This document shows positions 22,237 to 34,847 of a stretch of DNA of 64,000 nucleotides, one piece after another. The DNA is from Salticus scenicus (Eukaryota; Arthropoda; Arachnida; Araneae; Salticidae): positions 110,546,259 to 110,610,258 of the forward strand of contig OZ005653.1 in the NCBI GenBank assembly GCA_963930645.1, given 5' to 3'. Position 1 is the first letter of the stretch. Each line of letters begins with the position of its first letter. The translations under genes and the position numbers were made by a program. The notes beneath the pieces were generated by a model, which ran no database searches, was not told the origin of the DNA, and worked only from the letters and a program-made list of their open reading frames with translations.

Positions 22237-23338
22237 AAAAATGTGGAAAAAATATTATGGACACACTGCAATAAATTTACGAATGTAAACATGCAACCTT
22301 ACTTTTCTTCAGTATTTGATGGAAAGAAATTCATTTAATTTGTGTTAATTGTAAAATGAAATTACTCAATTTTTTGAATTTTGTGTCACTTTTGGACCCT
22401 CAATATCCAATTAGATGATATCCAAACGTTGCACAGTCCTTAAATAACATTTATATCAATTTTTTTACATTAGATATTAGGAGAGATATTCGTATGTGAG
22501 TTATGAAGAAAATAAAAATAAGGAAATATTTAATGGAGCAAAACTGGACCCTCAAGATATATTACAAAAAGTCCGAAACTCGGTATATCTCTTATTAAAT
22601 ACAAAAAACACCTTTTAGTCACTATTACAATTTGAAAAAAACAAAACAATTTTTTTTTTTTTTTCCACTGCAACCTATTATACATATTTTAAAAATATAG
22701 TTTGTGTCATTACTTTACAGATTTTTTTTCACTGAAATAAGTTCGCTTTCTAGCGCATGCATTTTATCGTCGTCTCTAAACATGAACACATTTATATTTA
22801 ATACTTCTAATCCCTGCTTGCATTTCAGTCAAATGAACTAACGTAGTTCGTATAGCTTACTTGATGAGTATCTAATGTTTATTTCATAGTTCAATGTAAT
22901 TTCGTTTTATGAAAGTGTGTTAAGTATTATTATGTGCTTTAACAATATGTTTTTCAATTTTTATCCCCATTTGTTACTCACACAGTATGTACAGACAAAG
23001 ATTATGCACTTTAAAAACACTAGGTATTTCAAAAATAATTTGAAAAAAAAAATATATATATATGTATATTTATATATATACATATATATATTTTCTTTAT
23101 GAAATTAGAAGTATTATTCAAACATAGAACTTAAATTTTTTTAACAAAATATCAAATGGTTTTATAATTAATTATATATGTCAGAAAAAAAATCGCGCTT
23201 TAGTTGAAAAACATTTAAATAGTTGAATTTTGTGCACAGTTATACAGCTGTCTCAGTGAATTCATGTCTAACAAAGTCATGTATCATTAAAGCGCTTTAA
23301 TGAAAGGACTACCATGAATATAAATTTTCCTGTGCATG
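22237..23338. other. Non-coding AT-rich stretch
   Basis: Contains A-rich runs, a short TA microsatellite near 23054-23090 and no recognisable gene. Confidence 0.4.
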
Positions 23339-23482
23339 CACTGTTAAAAAAAGCGTAACTTTGTTGCCAGAATTTCTCTGTAATGTGAGAAAAAATTGTA
23401 AATTACTGAAAAATTACGTTGACAAAACGTATTTTTCTGTAATTACAGAGACTTTCGGGCAAGTTGCATTTTTTTAACAGTG
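23339..23482. mobile_element. 144-bp MITE
   Basis: Inverted ends CACTGTTAAAAAAAGCGTAAC and TTTTTTTAACAGTG, with a further internal hairpin (TCTCTGTAAT/ATTACAGAGA). The hairpin covers the whole unit and there is no ORF. Confidence 0.7.
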
Positions 23483-24148
23483 TAGTTGTAGCCGTTTCTG
23501 TTCAAGGGAAGATTTTGCAGGGTGATATTGCTGTTTCTGCTTGGCAATTTTCATGATATTCACGTATGTTATATTTAGTACATATATTACATCAAAATTA
23601 TCCAATCAATCTTAGAAAATATGTAAGGAACACAAAAAGTAAAACCTTATTTACTCTTTTTAAAGCTCCAGTGCTACACTAAAGAAACACTTAAAAAAAA
23701 TTCTCATTAATTACTTTTATGAGATGATATTCGCAATTTTATTTCAGATATCTTTAAGACCCTTAAATAACCCTTAAATAATAATAATAATAATAATAAT
23801 AAAATCTTTCAAACACATTTTTTGTCTGCTTCATAAGGAGGTAGATAAAGGGTTAAGGGAACGCAATGTCATTAATTTACGGATAACGTAACATGTATGT
23901 ATATATATATTTATATATAAGCTTATTTATTTTAAAATATTCTAAAGTATTAATTTCTATTAAATTTACAGATTTGGCTAATGCAACTTTAATTTTATTT
24001 TAAATGGAAATTATTCATACTTAATCTTACTTTTTAAATAGTTTACGTTTTATTTACTTTAATTTTTTGATTATATCTTTATTTTTTCATTAATTCTTAC
24101 GCAAGTATTGATAAAGTACTGGTTTACCAAATCTGTTGTATTCCAATG

Positions 24149-24188
<40 letters not shown>

Positions 24189-25121
24189 AAAATTTTTGGT
24201 AGTAAAAGAAAATAATGGGAATGAAGAATAGTAAGTCAATTAATTATCCAAAGAAACCCACCCAAAACAAAGTAACTAGAAATTTTAAAATGATCAAAAA
24301 ACCAAATTTCATAAGGAAGCATAAGTAATCTTACAAAGGCAATAGTATGAGACGATGGCAAAACATTAACATTCTTTCGCAAATTACACATTTAATAACC
24401 TTTTTACATTAGTTTATTTTTAGTTCAATTATACTTACATTAATTTATTTGTTGTTTGAGAATGAGGAAATACCTTTTTTTTTTTTTTTTAATCAAGAAC
24501 ATTACACATAGTTTAAGCGCAATTGAAGCTATGTACATAGTGTATAAATTAAATTTCATATTTCAATAAACCTTAACTTGGCAAATTTAAAATATATGCA
24601 TATCATATACTTTATTTTAATTAAAACACTGTTACCAAAGAACAGAACTTTATTAAAACAACGAGATGATGATTATTATTTTTTAAATAAATAAATTGGA
24701 CAATTACATCTATCTATCTATCTATCTATAGACACACACACACACACACACACATACACACACGCACACGCACACACACACACACACATATATATATGTG
24801 TGTGTGTGTGTGTTTATAAATTAAGCAGTTTTTAACGAAGTATTATTTTAGATATTTTACCCTATTTTAAAAATTAAACTTCAGTGTCTGCATTTTTAAT
24901 CGGTCTTTTGTTCACATTTTTTCTTCTTTTTTTCTTTCTCTCTTTATTTTTTAAATAAATTAATTTTGGAACCATTTAGTTTAAAATTGAATACTTAATT
25001 TTGAGAAATTAACCCATTTTAAAATTATAAGATAAAAAAAAAAAGAAAACTTAAAATATTTATAATTACTAGAATGACAAATGTTTATTATTGAAATGTC
25101 TGCACTTTAAATCCATAATTC

Positions 25122-25176
<55 letters not shown>

Positions 25177-25418
25177 TATCAGAGCATATTGGGAATTTCG
25201 TAATTCTGCATTAAATGTATCCGTTAAAAACGTAAAAATAAATAAATAACAGGCAGCATCAGCATTTTCAAGTACATATTCCTATGAATTTATTTAATTC
25301 TTTGCCCGTCTCGATTTCCTTCTTTTAACCTTTTAATGGTAATAAACGCTGTCAATACTAAAATAATATGACAAAAGGTTGGGAAAAAAAATGTTGCGAA
25401 ACATATGATAAAAGAACT

Positions 25419-25456
<38 letters not shown>

Positions 25457-25520
25457 CTATATATATACTTAGTTATCAAAAACGAACGATGAAATAATTT
25501 TTAGATTTATTACAACACTC
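23483..25520. other. AT-rich stretch with microsatellites
   Basis: Holds (TAA)n at 23777-23803, an AT/TG microsatellite at 24149-24188, a TCTA/CA/TG compound microsatellite at 24709-24813, a long (AT)n at about 25124-25174 and another at 25420-25460. No gene or element terminus recognised. Confidence 0.6.
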
Positions 25521-25524
25521 ATGG

Positions 25525-25660
25525 TTGATGAATTTGCAGACACGGTGTTTTTGTCATCGGATATTATGGGAGAAATGCCTGGATCATCAGCTATACAGCA
25601 TCTCCATGAAAGGCGGAGTGCCCTGGTTCAAATTCCAGCTCTGCCATTTTTCATATACTT
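25525..25660 (+). repeat. Possible tRNA-derived SINE fragment
   Basis: GC-richer than its surroundings. GGTTCAAATTCC at 25625-25636 closely resembles an RNA polymerase III B box and is followed by AGCTCTGCCA, like a tRNA T-arm and acceptor strand. I cannot find a convincing A box or matching 5' acceptor strand, so this is tentative. Confidence 0.3.
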
Positions 25661-26065
25661 GGTACAAAAATCAATTTTACATATCAATTTGTCTAAATAT
25701 ATAATATATATATACATATGAGGTTTAACAAATGAATAGAGAAAAATAAATCCATAAATCAAGCTAAATCCTCACGCATTTTCTTGCATTAAAAAAAAAT
25801 CACGAGCATATTTAATAATTTTTTTTACTTCCTTATACAAAGTATAAGGAAGTATAGTAATCCCGATTTGCGAAATGGATTTTGTATTTCACATTGCTCG
25901 AAAACGAATGATCGCTGAATGTTGCCAATTTATACGTGTGACTGTCATGATGTATAGTTGTACACCTGCAAGTGTCGTCTGAACACGAGCTCTCGTTTTA
26001 GAGATATAAGCGATTTTACACGATTTTTCGTGACGTCTGTATGTGTGTGTGTGTGTGTGTATGTC

Positions 26066-26640
26066 GCATAACTCAAAAACGGTTGGACGTAGAAAGTTGC
26101 GAATTGGTACATAGGTTTGTTATAACATCTAGTTGTGCACCTCCCTTTTTGGACTTTGTATGATTTTCCGTTTTGGAGATATTTAGGAAAATTAGGTTCA
26201 TAATGACAAAAATACATAGGTTTTGGCCATAATGTATCAAAAAACGGTAATAACTCAAAAACGGTTGAACGTAGAAAGTTGCGAATTGGTACATAGGTTT
26301 GTTATAACATATAGTTCTGCACCTCCTTTTTTGGACTTTGTATGATTTTCCGTTTTGGAGATATTTAGGAAAATTAGGTTCATAATGACAAAAATACATA
26401 GGTTTTGGCCATAATGTATCAAAAAACGGTAATAACTCAAAAACGGTTGAACGTAGAAAGTTGCGAATTGGTACATAGGTTTGTTATAACATATAGTTCT
26501 GCACCTCCTTTTTTGGACTTTGTATGATTTTCCATTTTGGAGATATTTAGGAAAATTAGGTTCATAATGACCAAATATACATTGGTTTTGGCCATAATGT
26601 ATCAAAAAACGGTAATAACTCAAAAACGGTTTGGACAAAT
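26066..26640 (+). repeat. 182-bp tandem repeat, three units plus partial
   Basis: Recurrence of AACTCAAAAACGGTT at about 182-base spacing is visible directly. Units are near identical from 26249 onwards, while the first is slightly more diverged, consistent with recent local duplication. Confidence 0.9.
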
Positions 26641-27044
26641 CTTGCAATTTAACTGACTTCCCGACTAGCTAGACATTTGAAACTTTCAGAAAAGCCCAGA
26701 ACACGTTGACAATGCGTTTTTTTAATATTTTTGGCCAACTGTTTCCGATTCCTGCTGCCTTCGGCAGCGTTACCAGTACAAATCTTGCAATCGATTTTTA
26801 ACTAACTTCCCGACTAGCTAGACATTTAAAACTTCCAGAAAAGCTCAGAACACGGTGACAATGCATTTTTTAAATATTTTTAGCCAATTGCTTCGTGTCA
26901 CTGCTGCCTTCAGCAGCGTTTATATGATTCAACAGAAAAATTATTTAACTAACTTCCCGACTAGTTAGAGATATTAAACTTCCAGAATAGTTCAGAAACA
27001 CGGTGAAAATGCATTTTTTAACACTTTTATCCAATTGTTTCGGA

Positions 27045-27545
27045 TCCGAAGTCCCCCCCCCAAGGCCCAACTTTAACATGTCCCCCCAACTTTGACATGA
27101 GTCCCCCCCAAGATACAACGTTGACATGAGTCCCCCCCAAGGCACAACTTTGACATGAGTCCCCACCAAAGCGCAACTTTGACATGAGTCCCTTCCCCAA
27201 GGCACAATCTTGACATGAGTCCCCCCCCAAAGCACATGAGTCCCGCTCAAGGTACAACTTTGACATGAGTCCCCCCCAAGGCACAACTTTGACATGAGTC
27301 CCCCCAAGGCGCAACTTTGAAATGAGTCCCCTCAAGGCCCAACTTTGACATGAGTCCCCCCAAGGCCCAACTTTGACATGAGTCCCCCCCTCAAGGTACA
27401 ACTTTGACATGAGTCCCCCCAAGGCACAACTTTGACATGAGTCCCCCCAAGGCACAACTTTTACATGAGTCCCCCCATGGCACAACTTTTACATGAGTCC
27501 CCCCCCAAGGCACAACTTTAAAATGAGTCCCCTCAAGGCACAATT
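27045..27545 (+). repeat. C-rich minisatellite array 1 (27-30 bp unit)
   Basis: About 17 copies of a unit reading CACAACTTTGACATGAGTCC followed by a C-run of variable length and AAGG. Length variation is nearly all in the C-run. One short unit lacks the ACAACTTTG part (near 27230). Confidence 0.95.
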
Positions 27546-27564
27546 TTATTTTTTATTTATTTTT

Positions 27565-29048
27565 ACTTCCTTATACAAAGTATAAGGAAGTATAGTAATC
27601 CCGATTTGCGAAATGGATTTTGTATTTCACATTGCTCGAAAACGAATGATCGCTGAATGTTGCCAATTTATACGTGTGACAGTCATGATGTCTAGTTGCA
27701 CACCTGCAAGTTTCGTCTTAACACGAGCTCTCGTTTTAGAGATATAAGCGACTTTACACGATTTTTCGTGTCGTCTGTATGTATGTGTGTCTGTGGGTGT
27801 GTGGGTGTAGGTCGCATAAATCAAAAACGGTTGGACGTAGAAAGTTGCGAATTGGTACATAGGTTTGTTACAACATCTAGTTGTGCACCTCCCTTTTTGG
27901 ACTTTATATGATTTTCCGTTTTGGAGATATTTAGGAAAATAAGGTTCATAATGGGCAAAATGTATCAAAAAACGGTAATAGCTCAAAAACGGTTTGGACA
28001 AATCTTGCAATTTAACTGACTTCTCGACTAGCTAGACATTTGAAATTTACAGAAAAGTTCGGAACACTTTGACATGAGTCCCCCCCCCAAGGCACAACTT
28101 TGACATGAGTCCCCCCCAAGGCGCAACTTTGATATGAGTCCCCCCCAAGGCACAACTTTGACATGAGTCCCCTCCCCAAGGCACGACTTTGACATGAGTC
28201 CCCCCCAAGGTACAACTTTGACATGAGTCCCCCCAAGGCACAACTTTGACATGAGTCCCCTCCCCAAGGTACAACTTTGACATGAGTCCCTCCCAAGGCA
28301 CACGAGTCCCCCTCAAGGCACAACTTTGACATGAGTCCCCCCCAAGGTACAACTTTGACATGAGTCCCCCCCAAGGCACAACTTTGACATGAGTCCCCCA
28401 AGGCACAACTTTGACATGAGTCCCCCCCAAGGCACAACTTTGACATGAGTCCCCCCAATGCACAACTTTGACATGAGTCCCCCCCCTAAGACACAACTTT
28501 GACATGAGTCCCCCCCAAGGCACAACTTTGACATGAGTCCCCTCCCCATGGCACGACTTTGACATGAGTCCCTCCCAAAGTACAACTTTGACATGAGTCC
28601 CCCCGAGGCACAGCTTTGACATGAGTCCCCCCAAGGCACAACTTTGACATGAGTCCCCTCCCCAAGGTACAACTTTGACATGAGTCCCCCCCAAGGCACA
28701 TGAGTCCCCCCCAAGGTACAACTTTGGCATGAGTCCCCCCCAAGGCACAACTTTGACATGAGTCCCCCCCAAGGTACAACTTTGACATGAGTCCCCCCCC
28801 AAGGTACAACTTTGACATGAGTCCCCCCAAGGCACAACTTTGACATGAGTCCCCCCCCAAGGCACAACTTTGACATGAGTCCCCCCCCAAGGCACAACTT
28901 TGACATGAGTCCCCTCAAGGCACAATTTTATTTATTATTTTTTTTTACGTATGCATGCATTTTTTTTAAATATTTTTAGCCAAATGTTTCGGCTCCAGTG
29001 ACAATGTTTTTTAGCATTATGTATATTTCTAAAAGTGTATAAGGAAGT
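27565..29048 (+). repeat. Composite repeat, unit 2 (head-to-tail copy)
   Basis: Begins again with the ACTTCCTTATAC hairpin and the same following 350 bp as unit 1, but has a single 182-bp module and a longer minisatellite (28063-28927). It ends GTATAAGGAAGT (29037-29048), the complement of its start, so the element appears to have short inverted ends. Confidence 0.8.
28063..28927 (+). repeat. C-rich minisatellite array 2 (about 30 units)
   Basis: Same 27-30 bp unit as array 1, about 30 copies. The complement contains no stop codon in any of the three minus frames, and one frame gives an ATG, so ORFs up to 292 codons (28047-28925, minus) run through it. They encode only Gly/Cys/Val repeats such as GTHVKVVPWG and DSCQSCALGG. 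C-run length changes switch between the frames. I regard these as repeat artefacts, not genes. Confidence 0.95.
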
Positions 29049-29821
29049 CATGTGGTGCCCACATCAGATTTTTTTTTCTATAGGAATTTGAAATGCAATG
29101 AAATTCAGCATATAATAGATACTTTTGTCTGCTTTTTTTTAGATTTTTTTTGAAACCACATTAACCATACCTATTGAGTCACATACATATTGAGCGTCTT
29201 TTCTCATTAAAAATATTCTAAAATCATACGATAGATTTTATGTTTATGGATTATTACATAAACTAAAGATTTCAAATTGAGCAATTTTAAAAGTACGCTA
29301 CTTTTATCCCTATAAATTCCCCTCCAAAATTTAGAAAAAATTATACAAATTCACGTTTTTGACAGATTTGGATAACGAACAATATAGGTTTTATTAATGT
29401 AAAGTCACAATTGATAACCCCCCCCCCCCCCTTCTATTTATTTATTTATTTTTTAAGCAAATGTTTACTAAAATTCTGGATTATAAAATAACAATCTTAA
29501 AAACAGGAGTGACATTAATTACCCACTTAATTTACACCATATTTTTAAATACTGTTAAAAGCTGATAACGCCGCGATGAGAAGATACAACTACAGATACA
29601 ACGATAGTTAGAAAAAATGAATGGGGATTTTCTAGCATTCATTGATGATTTATTCTTGACTTCTACAGGATAAAAAAAAAAAAAATGATGTAGACACATG
29701 GCGTTAATTTGGTGGTCTGTCTTTTTAATCTTGAATATCTTGTTATTTAAAAAAGTAATGTTAACTATGTAAAATATTTAAAGCGAAACTTAAAAAAAAA
29801 AAAAAAAAAATTAGATTACAA

Positions 29822-29853
<32 letters not shown>

Positions 29854-29916
29854 TAAAAAGACTATAATCATGCTGGACAAATTAAACAGGTCTACAATAC
29901 TTAATTTTTCAGCTTC

Positions 29917-29950
<34 letters not shown>

Positions 29951-30734
29951 CGTTTTTTCAGCTTCACCTTTTTGTGTTGTTGAATCCAAAAAGATGACCT
30001 TTATTTCTGTTCATCATTTAAGTTTATTTTGAACATAAGTGTGGTTTACAACACAAAATCACTAGTTTTATTATACTGAACTAAACTTACACTTTCTCTT
30101 AGTAAAAGAAACAGTTACTTTATGATGTATATAACAAAAATGTATGACAGGTATTTTTTTTCCTCTAAATTTTTCGGTTTGAATAAACAAAAATATACTA
30201 AAAAAAAAAGTAAAAATATTCTAAGCAGTATTTTGGTTGCAAAGCAGGGGCATCATTATGTCATGTTTATGACTGAAATTTACTGAGTTTTATGTAGAAA
30301 AGGCTATGGAACAAAAAAAAATTTAAACTAATATTTACAAATCTGCACTCATAAGTATAAAGGATTTAAGTCCATATTCTTCATTTTTGAGGAGACGAAA
30401 AACAAAGTTAAACTAACTAAAAATAAAGCAGAAGAATCGATTAGGAAAAGAGATTTCGTTGACTTATACCCTTTATACAATTCCGTGGTTGTCAATCTTC
30501 ATTTAATAACGGGAAAAAATTGAATTAAATATTTTGTACCATACATGAATATTAATTTCTGACTTGAATCTTTTTTTACAAATGGATTTTCTCAAAACCT
30601 AAATGACATAGAGTTAAATCCTGTATACCAATCGATTGGTAATTTTTTTCTGAGTCTCACTATGTACTTAACTCAAAATCGACATTTTTGGACTTAAATC
30701 CTTTATACTTATCAGTTCAGAAATACTTACACAG
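29049..30734. other. AT-rich stretch with homopolymer tracts
   Basis: Contains a C-run at 29419-29432 and long A/T tracts at 29791-29848 and 29922-29950. No gene is recognised. ORFs across the poly-T/poly-A are compositional (poly-Lys or poly-Phe). Confidence 0.5.
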
Positions 30735-31862
30735 AAATAATGTTTTGTGTCACTCACATGACTTTCTCTTACCTTGAAATTTAATACTATAAATACAAGT
30801 TGGAGATTAAGAGGTAAGATAACGAGTACTGTTATGTAAACTTACGTTAAACAATTCAAATTAGACTTCGGAATAGTTTTATATGATAATTCGTTCTGTG
30901 TGTGTGTGGGGGGGGGGGAGAGTGCCACCCCAATTTTCACACGCAAAATTCGTTGAAATTTATCAAACTTTTCCAGCAATAAACTTATATTAACTTCAAA
31001 ATACAACATTTGGATCTCCTAAAATTATTCTTTTTTAAGTTACTCTAAGAGACACAGACAAAGATCAAAAGTTTAAAAACTTGACTATGGTAATCAGGAA
31101 GCCTCAAGACGTGTAAATATACAAAAGCAAGCGATAAATATTTAGCTTAAAAACATATATTATTTGTCATAATATGAGGAATTTATTTCGATTCCCGAAC
31201 AGCTTTCCAGGAAATGGTAAAATATTCTTAGTAAAGCATATCCACTAACAACAAAAAAATAATGTTATCGCCTAAATATTTGCATCCCTGTATATCTTTC
31301 GAAGATTATATACAGACGACATGGTGCACCAAAATATAATACTATAGTAATAATACATGGCCCAGCCTGAGATACACTTCCATCAATTTGCAACGATTGT
31401 CGCACTTTTATCTAATTATTTTGTGTAAACGAACAGTGAATGATTTCTTTACCATATTCTACATGAGACATGCTGTTTTACGCATATGAAATATGTATAT
31501 TCGTTTCAATTGGTTTAGTGCAGTCTATACATGTTTAACTCGACTTACCTGCAATTTCCTCTTAGAGGTAATATATTTGAATTATCTTGGGTGTCCCTAT
31601 ACATGAACAATTTGCTTCATCTCAACGAAAATATTATTGTAGCATCCCTATATCATACACATTTTGAATTCCAAGTTTGAACATTCTGTTACTATTTGTT
31701 CTTGAGCTATGCTGATAACACACAAACAAACAGACAGACCGTTCGCTAAAATCATAATTTTCGGATTCAGGTGACATCAAAACGTGTAAATATAACAAAA
31801 ACTCACGTTTGAAAATTTTACCCTAAAACAATACTTTCTCTACCTTATGGGTAAGAGAAAGT
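30735..31862 (+). repeat. ~1.1-kb TIR-like element, copy 3
   Basis: Same order as copies 1 and 2: TGTGTCACTCACATGACTTTCT at the left, AAGATAACGAGTACTGTTAT, a G-run (30909-30920) in place of the GC palindrome, GGTTTAGTGCAGTCTATA (31510), a GTGTCCCTATACATG box, a TCAAAACGTGTAAAT motif, and the right end ACTTTCTCTACCTTATGGGTAAGAGAAAGT (31833-31862), itself a hairpin. More diverged in its middle than the other two. Confidence 0.65.
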
Positions 31863-32962
31863 AAAAAGGGTTAATTTATATATATATATATAATAATTTA
31901 TATAAATAATTTATATAAATAACACGAAATCACTAAAATATAAACTTATATTATTTAATATTTTTTATATACAATCTCCTTAACTAAAAGGCAACAACAA
32001 CATATAATTATTTTTTAATAAAATGTTACTTATACTACTAATAATAAATTACCAATATAATTATAACTTTATATCATTATGCTACATTATAATTATATTT
32101 ATCTAAGTTTCAACCACAAAAATAACTTTAAACGCTTGCACTATAATTTCGTTTAGTTTAAAAATTTTCATATTTTAACATTTTTTTTTTTTATAGTATG
32201 CCTTATCTTTATATATGAGACACTTTTATTCTACATATTCTTTGATTCAATGTACGACAAGAAATATATAAAACTCATTTTATAAGAATTCGACATTTAA
32301 ATAGAATTATTTATCGTCATTCTGAATTCCTTTCTCAATCCTTAGATTCACATTTAAAAAATATATGATTTCCATTTTGCTAGTCTCCATTAGAGAGTTG
32401 GGTATCATTTTTTAACATTTATTCAAAGATCTGTTTTGAGTATTTTTATGAAGATATACTTCAACCATAATGAGGGAGGAAAAAAAACTCACAAAAATAT
32501 AATTTGAAGTTCTTTTTCTTTCCCCTTCAGAAAAGGAAAATCTAATTTACGCTTTGAGTTTTTTTTAAGTGAAGAAGTTCTCTACCTGCACATGTATTTT
32601 TCACCCTGTGAGATTTCTACGAAATACTTCGCGTTTACTAGAAAAATCTTTCTAAAACAAGAATTTATCATACCTTAGCATATCCCAATAGTGCAGTCAC
32701 AAAAAAAGATCTGTATTTTTCATCATTATATTATCGCTTTTCTTATTTAATTTATTATTAAAAAAAATCTCCCTTATATGTACACGCTATTAAAATACAA
32801 GGTTTTTTTTTTTTTTTTTCTGTTGTTGGAAAATGAACAGAAAGAAAATATACTAATTCAAAGAATTATAATGAAGCCATTGTATTTGGATTAAAATTAT
32901 TGAATGTTAATATATGTGTATATAATATATGTATATAAAATATATGTATAATATATATATAT
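31863..32962. other. AT-rich non-coding stretch
   Basis: TA-rich low-complexity sequence with a T-run at 32802-32819. No gene, element end or conserved block recognised. Confidence 0.4.
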
Positions 32963-32963
32963 A

Positions 32964-32992
32964 TGAAAAAAAAAAAGATATTTAAAGCAACA

Positions 32993-33030
<38 letters not shown>

Positions 33031-33062
33031 TGTTGCTTTAAATATATATATTTTTTTTTTTC
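32964..33062. other. ~99-bp palindrome around a TA core
   Basis: The left arm reads an A-run, then GATATTTAAAGCAACAATA; the right arm TATTGTTGCTTTAAATAT followed by a T-run. The arms flank an (AT)n core of about 40 bases, so the whole block can extrude as a long cruciform or transcribe as a hairpin. The 14-base non-repetitive part TTTAAAGCAACAAT excludes pure low-complexity chance. Confidence 0.7.
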
Positions 33063-33503
33063 ATTCTTTAATTAAGTTAAGTTTTTCAATGTAAGCACGT
33101 TTAGATTGTTCATAAAATAGCAAAATAATTCCAATATTTATGTATTAAAAAAAAAAGAAATTTTTAATGTTTTTTGCGAAATGTGTTATTACAAGCACAA
33201 TTATTTTCGTCTTCTATCGTTCGAAAATATTAATTTTATTCAATATTGAGAGTAATTTTTCAGTTAATTTTCATTTTCTATAGTTTTATTGTTATTTTTT
33301 CGATAAAAAATAGCGACACTATAGGTAATATTTACATAAAAATAAATAAATAAACATGCATATGTTGATGTTTTAACATCACGCCTATACATTTTTATAC
33401 TATTAATATTATTAAAAATCTCGTCAATTTTGTGTACACAAGAGCTGAATTCTTTGATAGCAATTAAAAAAAAAAAAAAAAAAAACACTGAGAAAAACGG
33501 TAC
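33063..33503. other. AT-rich non-coding spacer
   Basis: No gene supported. A 74-residue minus-strand ORF ends in a poly-Phe tract from an A-run at 33467-33485. Confidence 0.35.
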
Positions 33504-34560
33504 TTTTGCCGAAACGTCAGTGGAGGTCCTCTGTTGAGACTCAAAACGGTTTTGGGCTGTGTCTGTCTGTCTGTCGCGCGATAGCGGCCAAAAAAGTAGC
33601 GCTATTGACTTGAAATTTGGTACAAATATTCATGAGCCCCACAAAATCAGCTGTATAGTTTTTGGTGTGCATTCCATTTGTAGTTCGTATACAGGGACAC
33701 GCCAAAATTTTTCTTATCATTACGGCCTATGGGAGAAATTTGTATGTATCGCGGTGGCGGCTTCAAAAATTGCGCTATTGACTTGAAATTTAGTACACAT
33801 GTTTATGAGCCCAATTAAATCAGCTGTATCGTTTTTGGTATGTATTCCATTTGTAGTTCGTATACAGGGACACTCCAAAGTTTTTCTTATCATTACGGCC
33901 TATGGGAGGAATTTGTATGTATTGCGGCGGCGGTCGCAAAAATAGCGCAATTGACTTGAAATTTGGCACACATGTTCATGAGCCCAGCGAAAACAGCTTT
34001 ATAGGTTTTGGTATGTATTCCATTTGTAGTTCGTATACAGGGACACGCCAAAATTTTTCTTATCATTACGGCCTAAGGTAGGAATTTGAATGTATCGCGA
34101 TAGCGACCACAAAAATCACACTATTGACTTGCAATTTGGTACACATAATCATGAGCCCAACGGAATTAGCTGTACTGTTTTAGGTGTGTATTCCATTTGT
34201 AGTTCGTGTACAGGGACACGCCAAAGTTTTTCTATCATTACGGCCTATGGGAAGAATCTGTATGTACCGCGATAGCCACCGCAAAAATCAAGCTATTGAC
34301 TTCCAATTTTTGCCGAAACGTCAGTGGAGGTCCTCTTTTGAGAATCAAAAGGATTTTGTGTTCCTTCTGCCCGTCCGTCTGTCTGTCGTGTGATAGCGGC
34401 CGCAAATATCACGCTATTGGCTTGAAATTCGATACACATGTTCATACACATGTTCATATTGCTATATTGTTTATAAACTGCGTATAGGGACACGCCAAAA
34501 TTCTTAACATTACGGCGTAAGGGGTGAATTTTTCCGGGATACATAAAATAATTTCGTACT
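33504..34560 (+). repeat. Tandem array of ~172-bp units
   Basis: GCTATTGACTTGAAATTTGG-type boxes recur near 33598, 33775, 33947, 34119 and 34291, i.e. every 172-177 bases. Each unit also has CATGAGCCCA, CATTTGTAGTTCGT, ACAGGGACACGCCAAA and TTACGGCCTATGG. A leader (GCCGAAACGTCAGTGGAGGT) with CTGTCTGTCTGT occurs at 33508 and again at 34312, so two truncated copies of a repeat-bearing element lie in tandem. The short ORFs here are out-of-register repeat translations. Confidence 0.85.
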
Positions 34561-34728
34561 ATTACGGTCCATAGTCGATATTTCTTAAAAGTTTATTTTA
34601 ACATTGTTACACCCCATCAAATATAATGAAATTTTATTAGAATTTTAAAAGAATGCTTTCCTGTTGATAATTGTGGGCATAGAATTGGAAATTAGTTTAA
34701 AATTTACGCAAAATATTTCCGATATGCT

Positions 34729-34764
<36 letters not shown>

Positions 34765-34847
34765 TATGAAAATTGGTAGTTATGAAATTTGATATTTATG
34801 AATTTCAGGTAAATAATACAAGACCGTCGTTTCTTAAGAATACATAT

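Larger units (their letters stand above)
25827..27564 (+). repeat. Composite repeat, unit 1
   Basis: Opens with the hairpin ACTTCCTTATAC AAA GTATAAGGAAGT. In order it holds about three copies of a 182-bp unit (from 26066, 26249 and 26430, with a partial at 26613; words AACTCAAAAACGGTTG, GGTACATAGGTTTGTTA, GATATTTAGGAAAAT), three modules also found at 13.4-14.1 kb, and a C-rich minisatellite (27045-27545). Stop-free minus-strand ORFs across the 182-bp array are repeat products. Confidence 0.8.

Noticed and set aside
24709..24813. CRISPR-like short repeats
   Set aside because: Simple TCTA/CA/TG microsatellite with no spacers; the genome is eukaryotic.
25827..25853. Rho-independent terminator
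   Set aside because: The hairpin ACTTCCTTATAC..GTATAAGGAAGT marks the start of a dispersed repeat, and bacterial terminators are not relevant here.
26073..26647. Minus-strand ORFs of 90-130 residues
   Set aside because: They repeat the same CIFVIMNLIFLN-like peptide per 182-bp unit and are array translations.
28047..28925. 292-residue minus-strand ORF (and companions on the same stretch)
   Set aside because: It is a translation of a 27-30 bp minisatellite that is open in all three frames. No domain, and the frame depends on C-run length.
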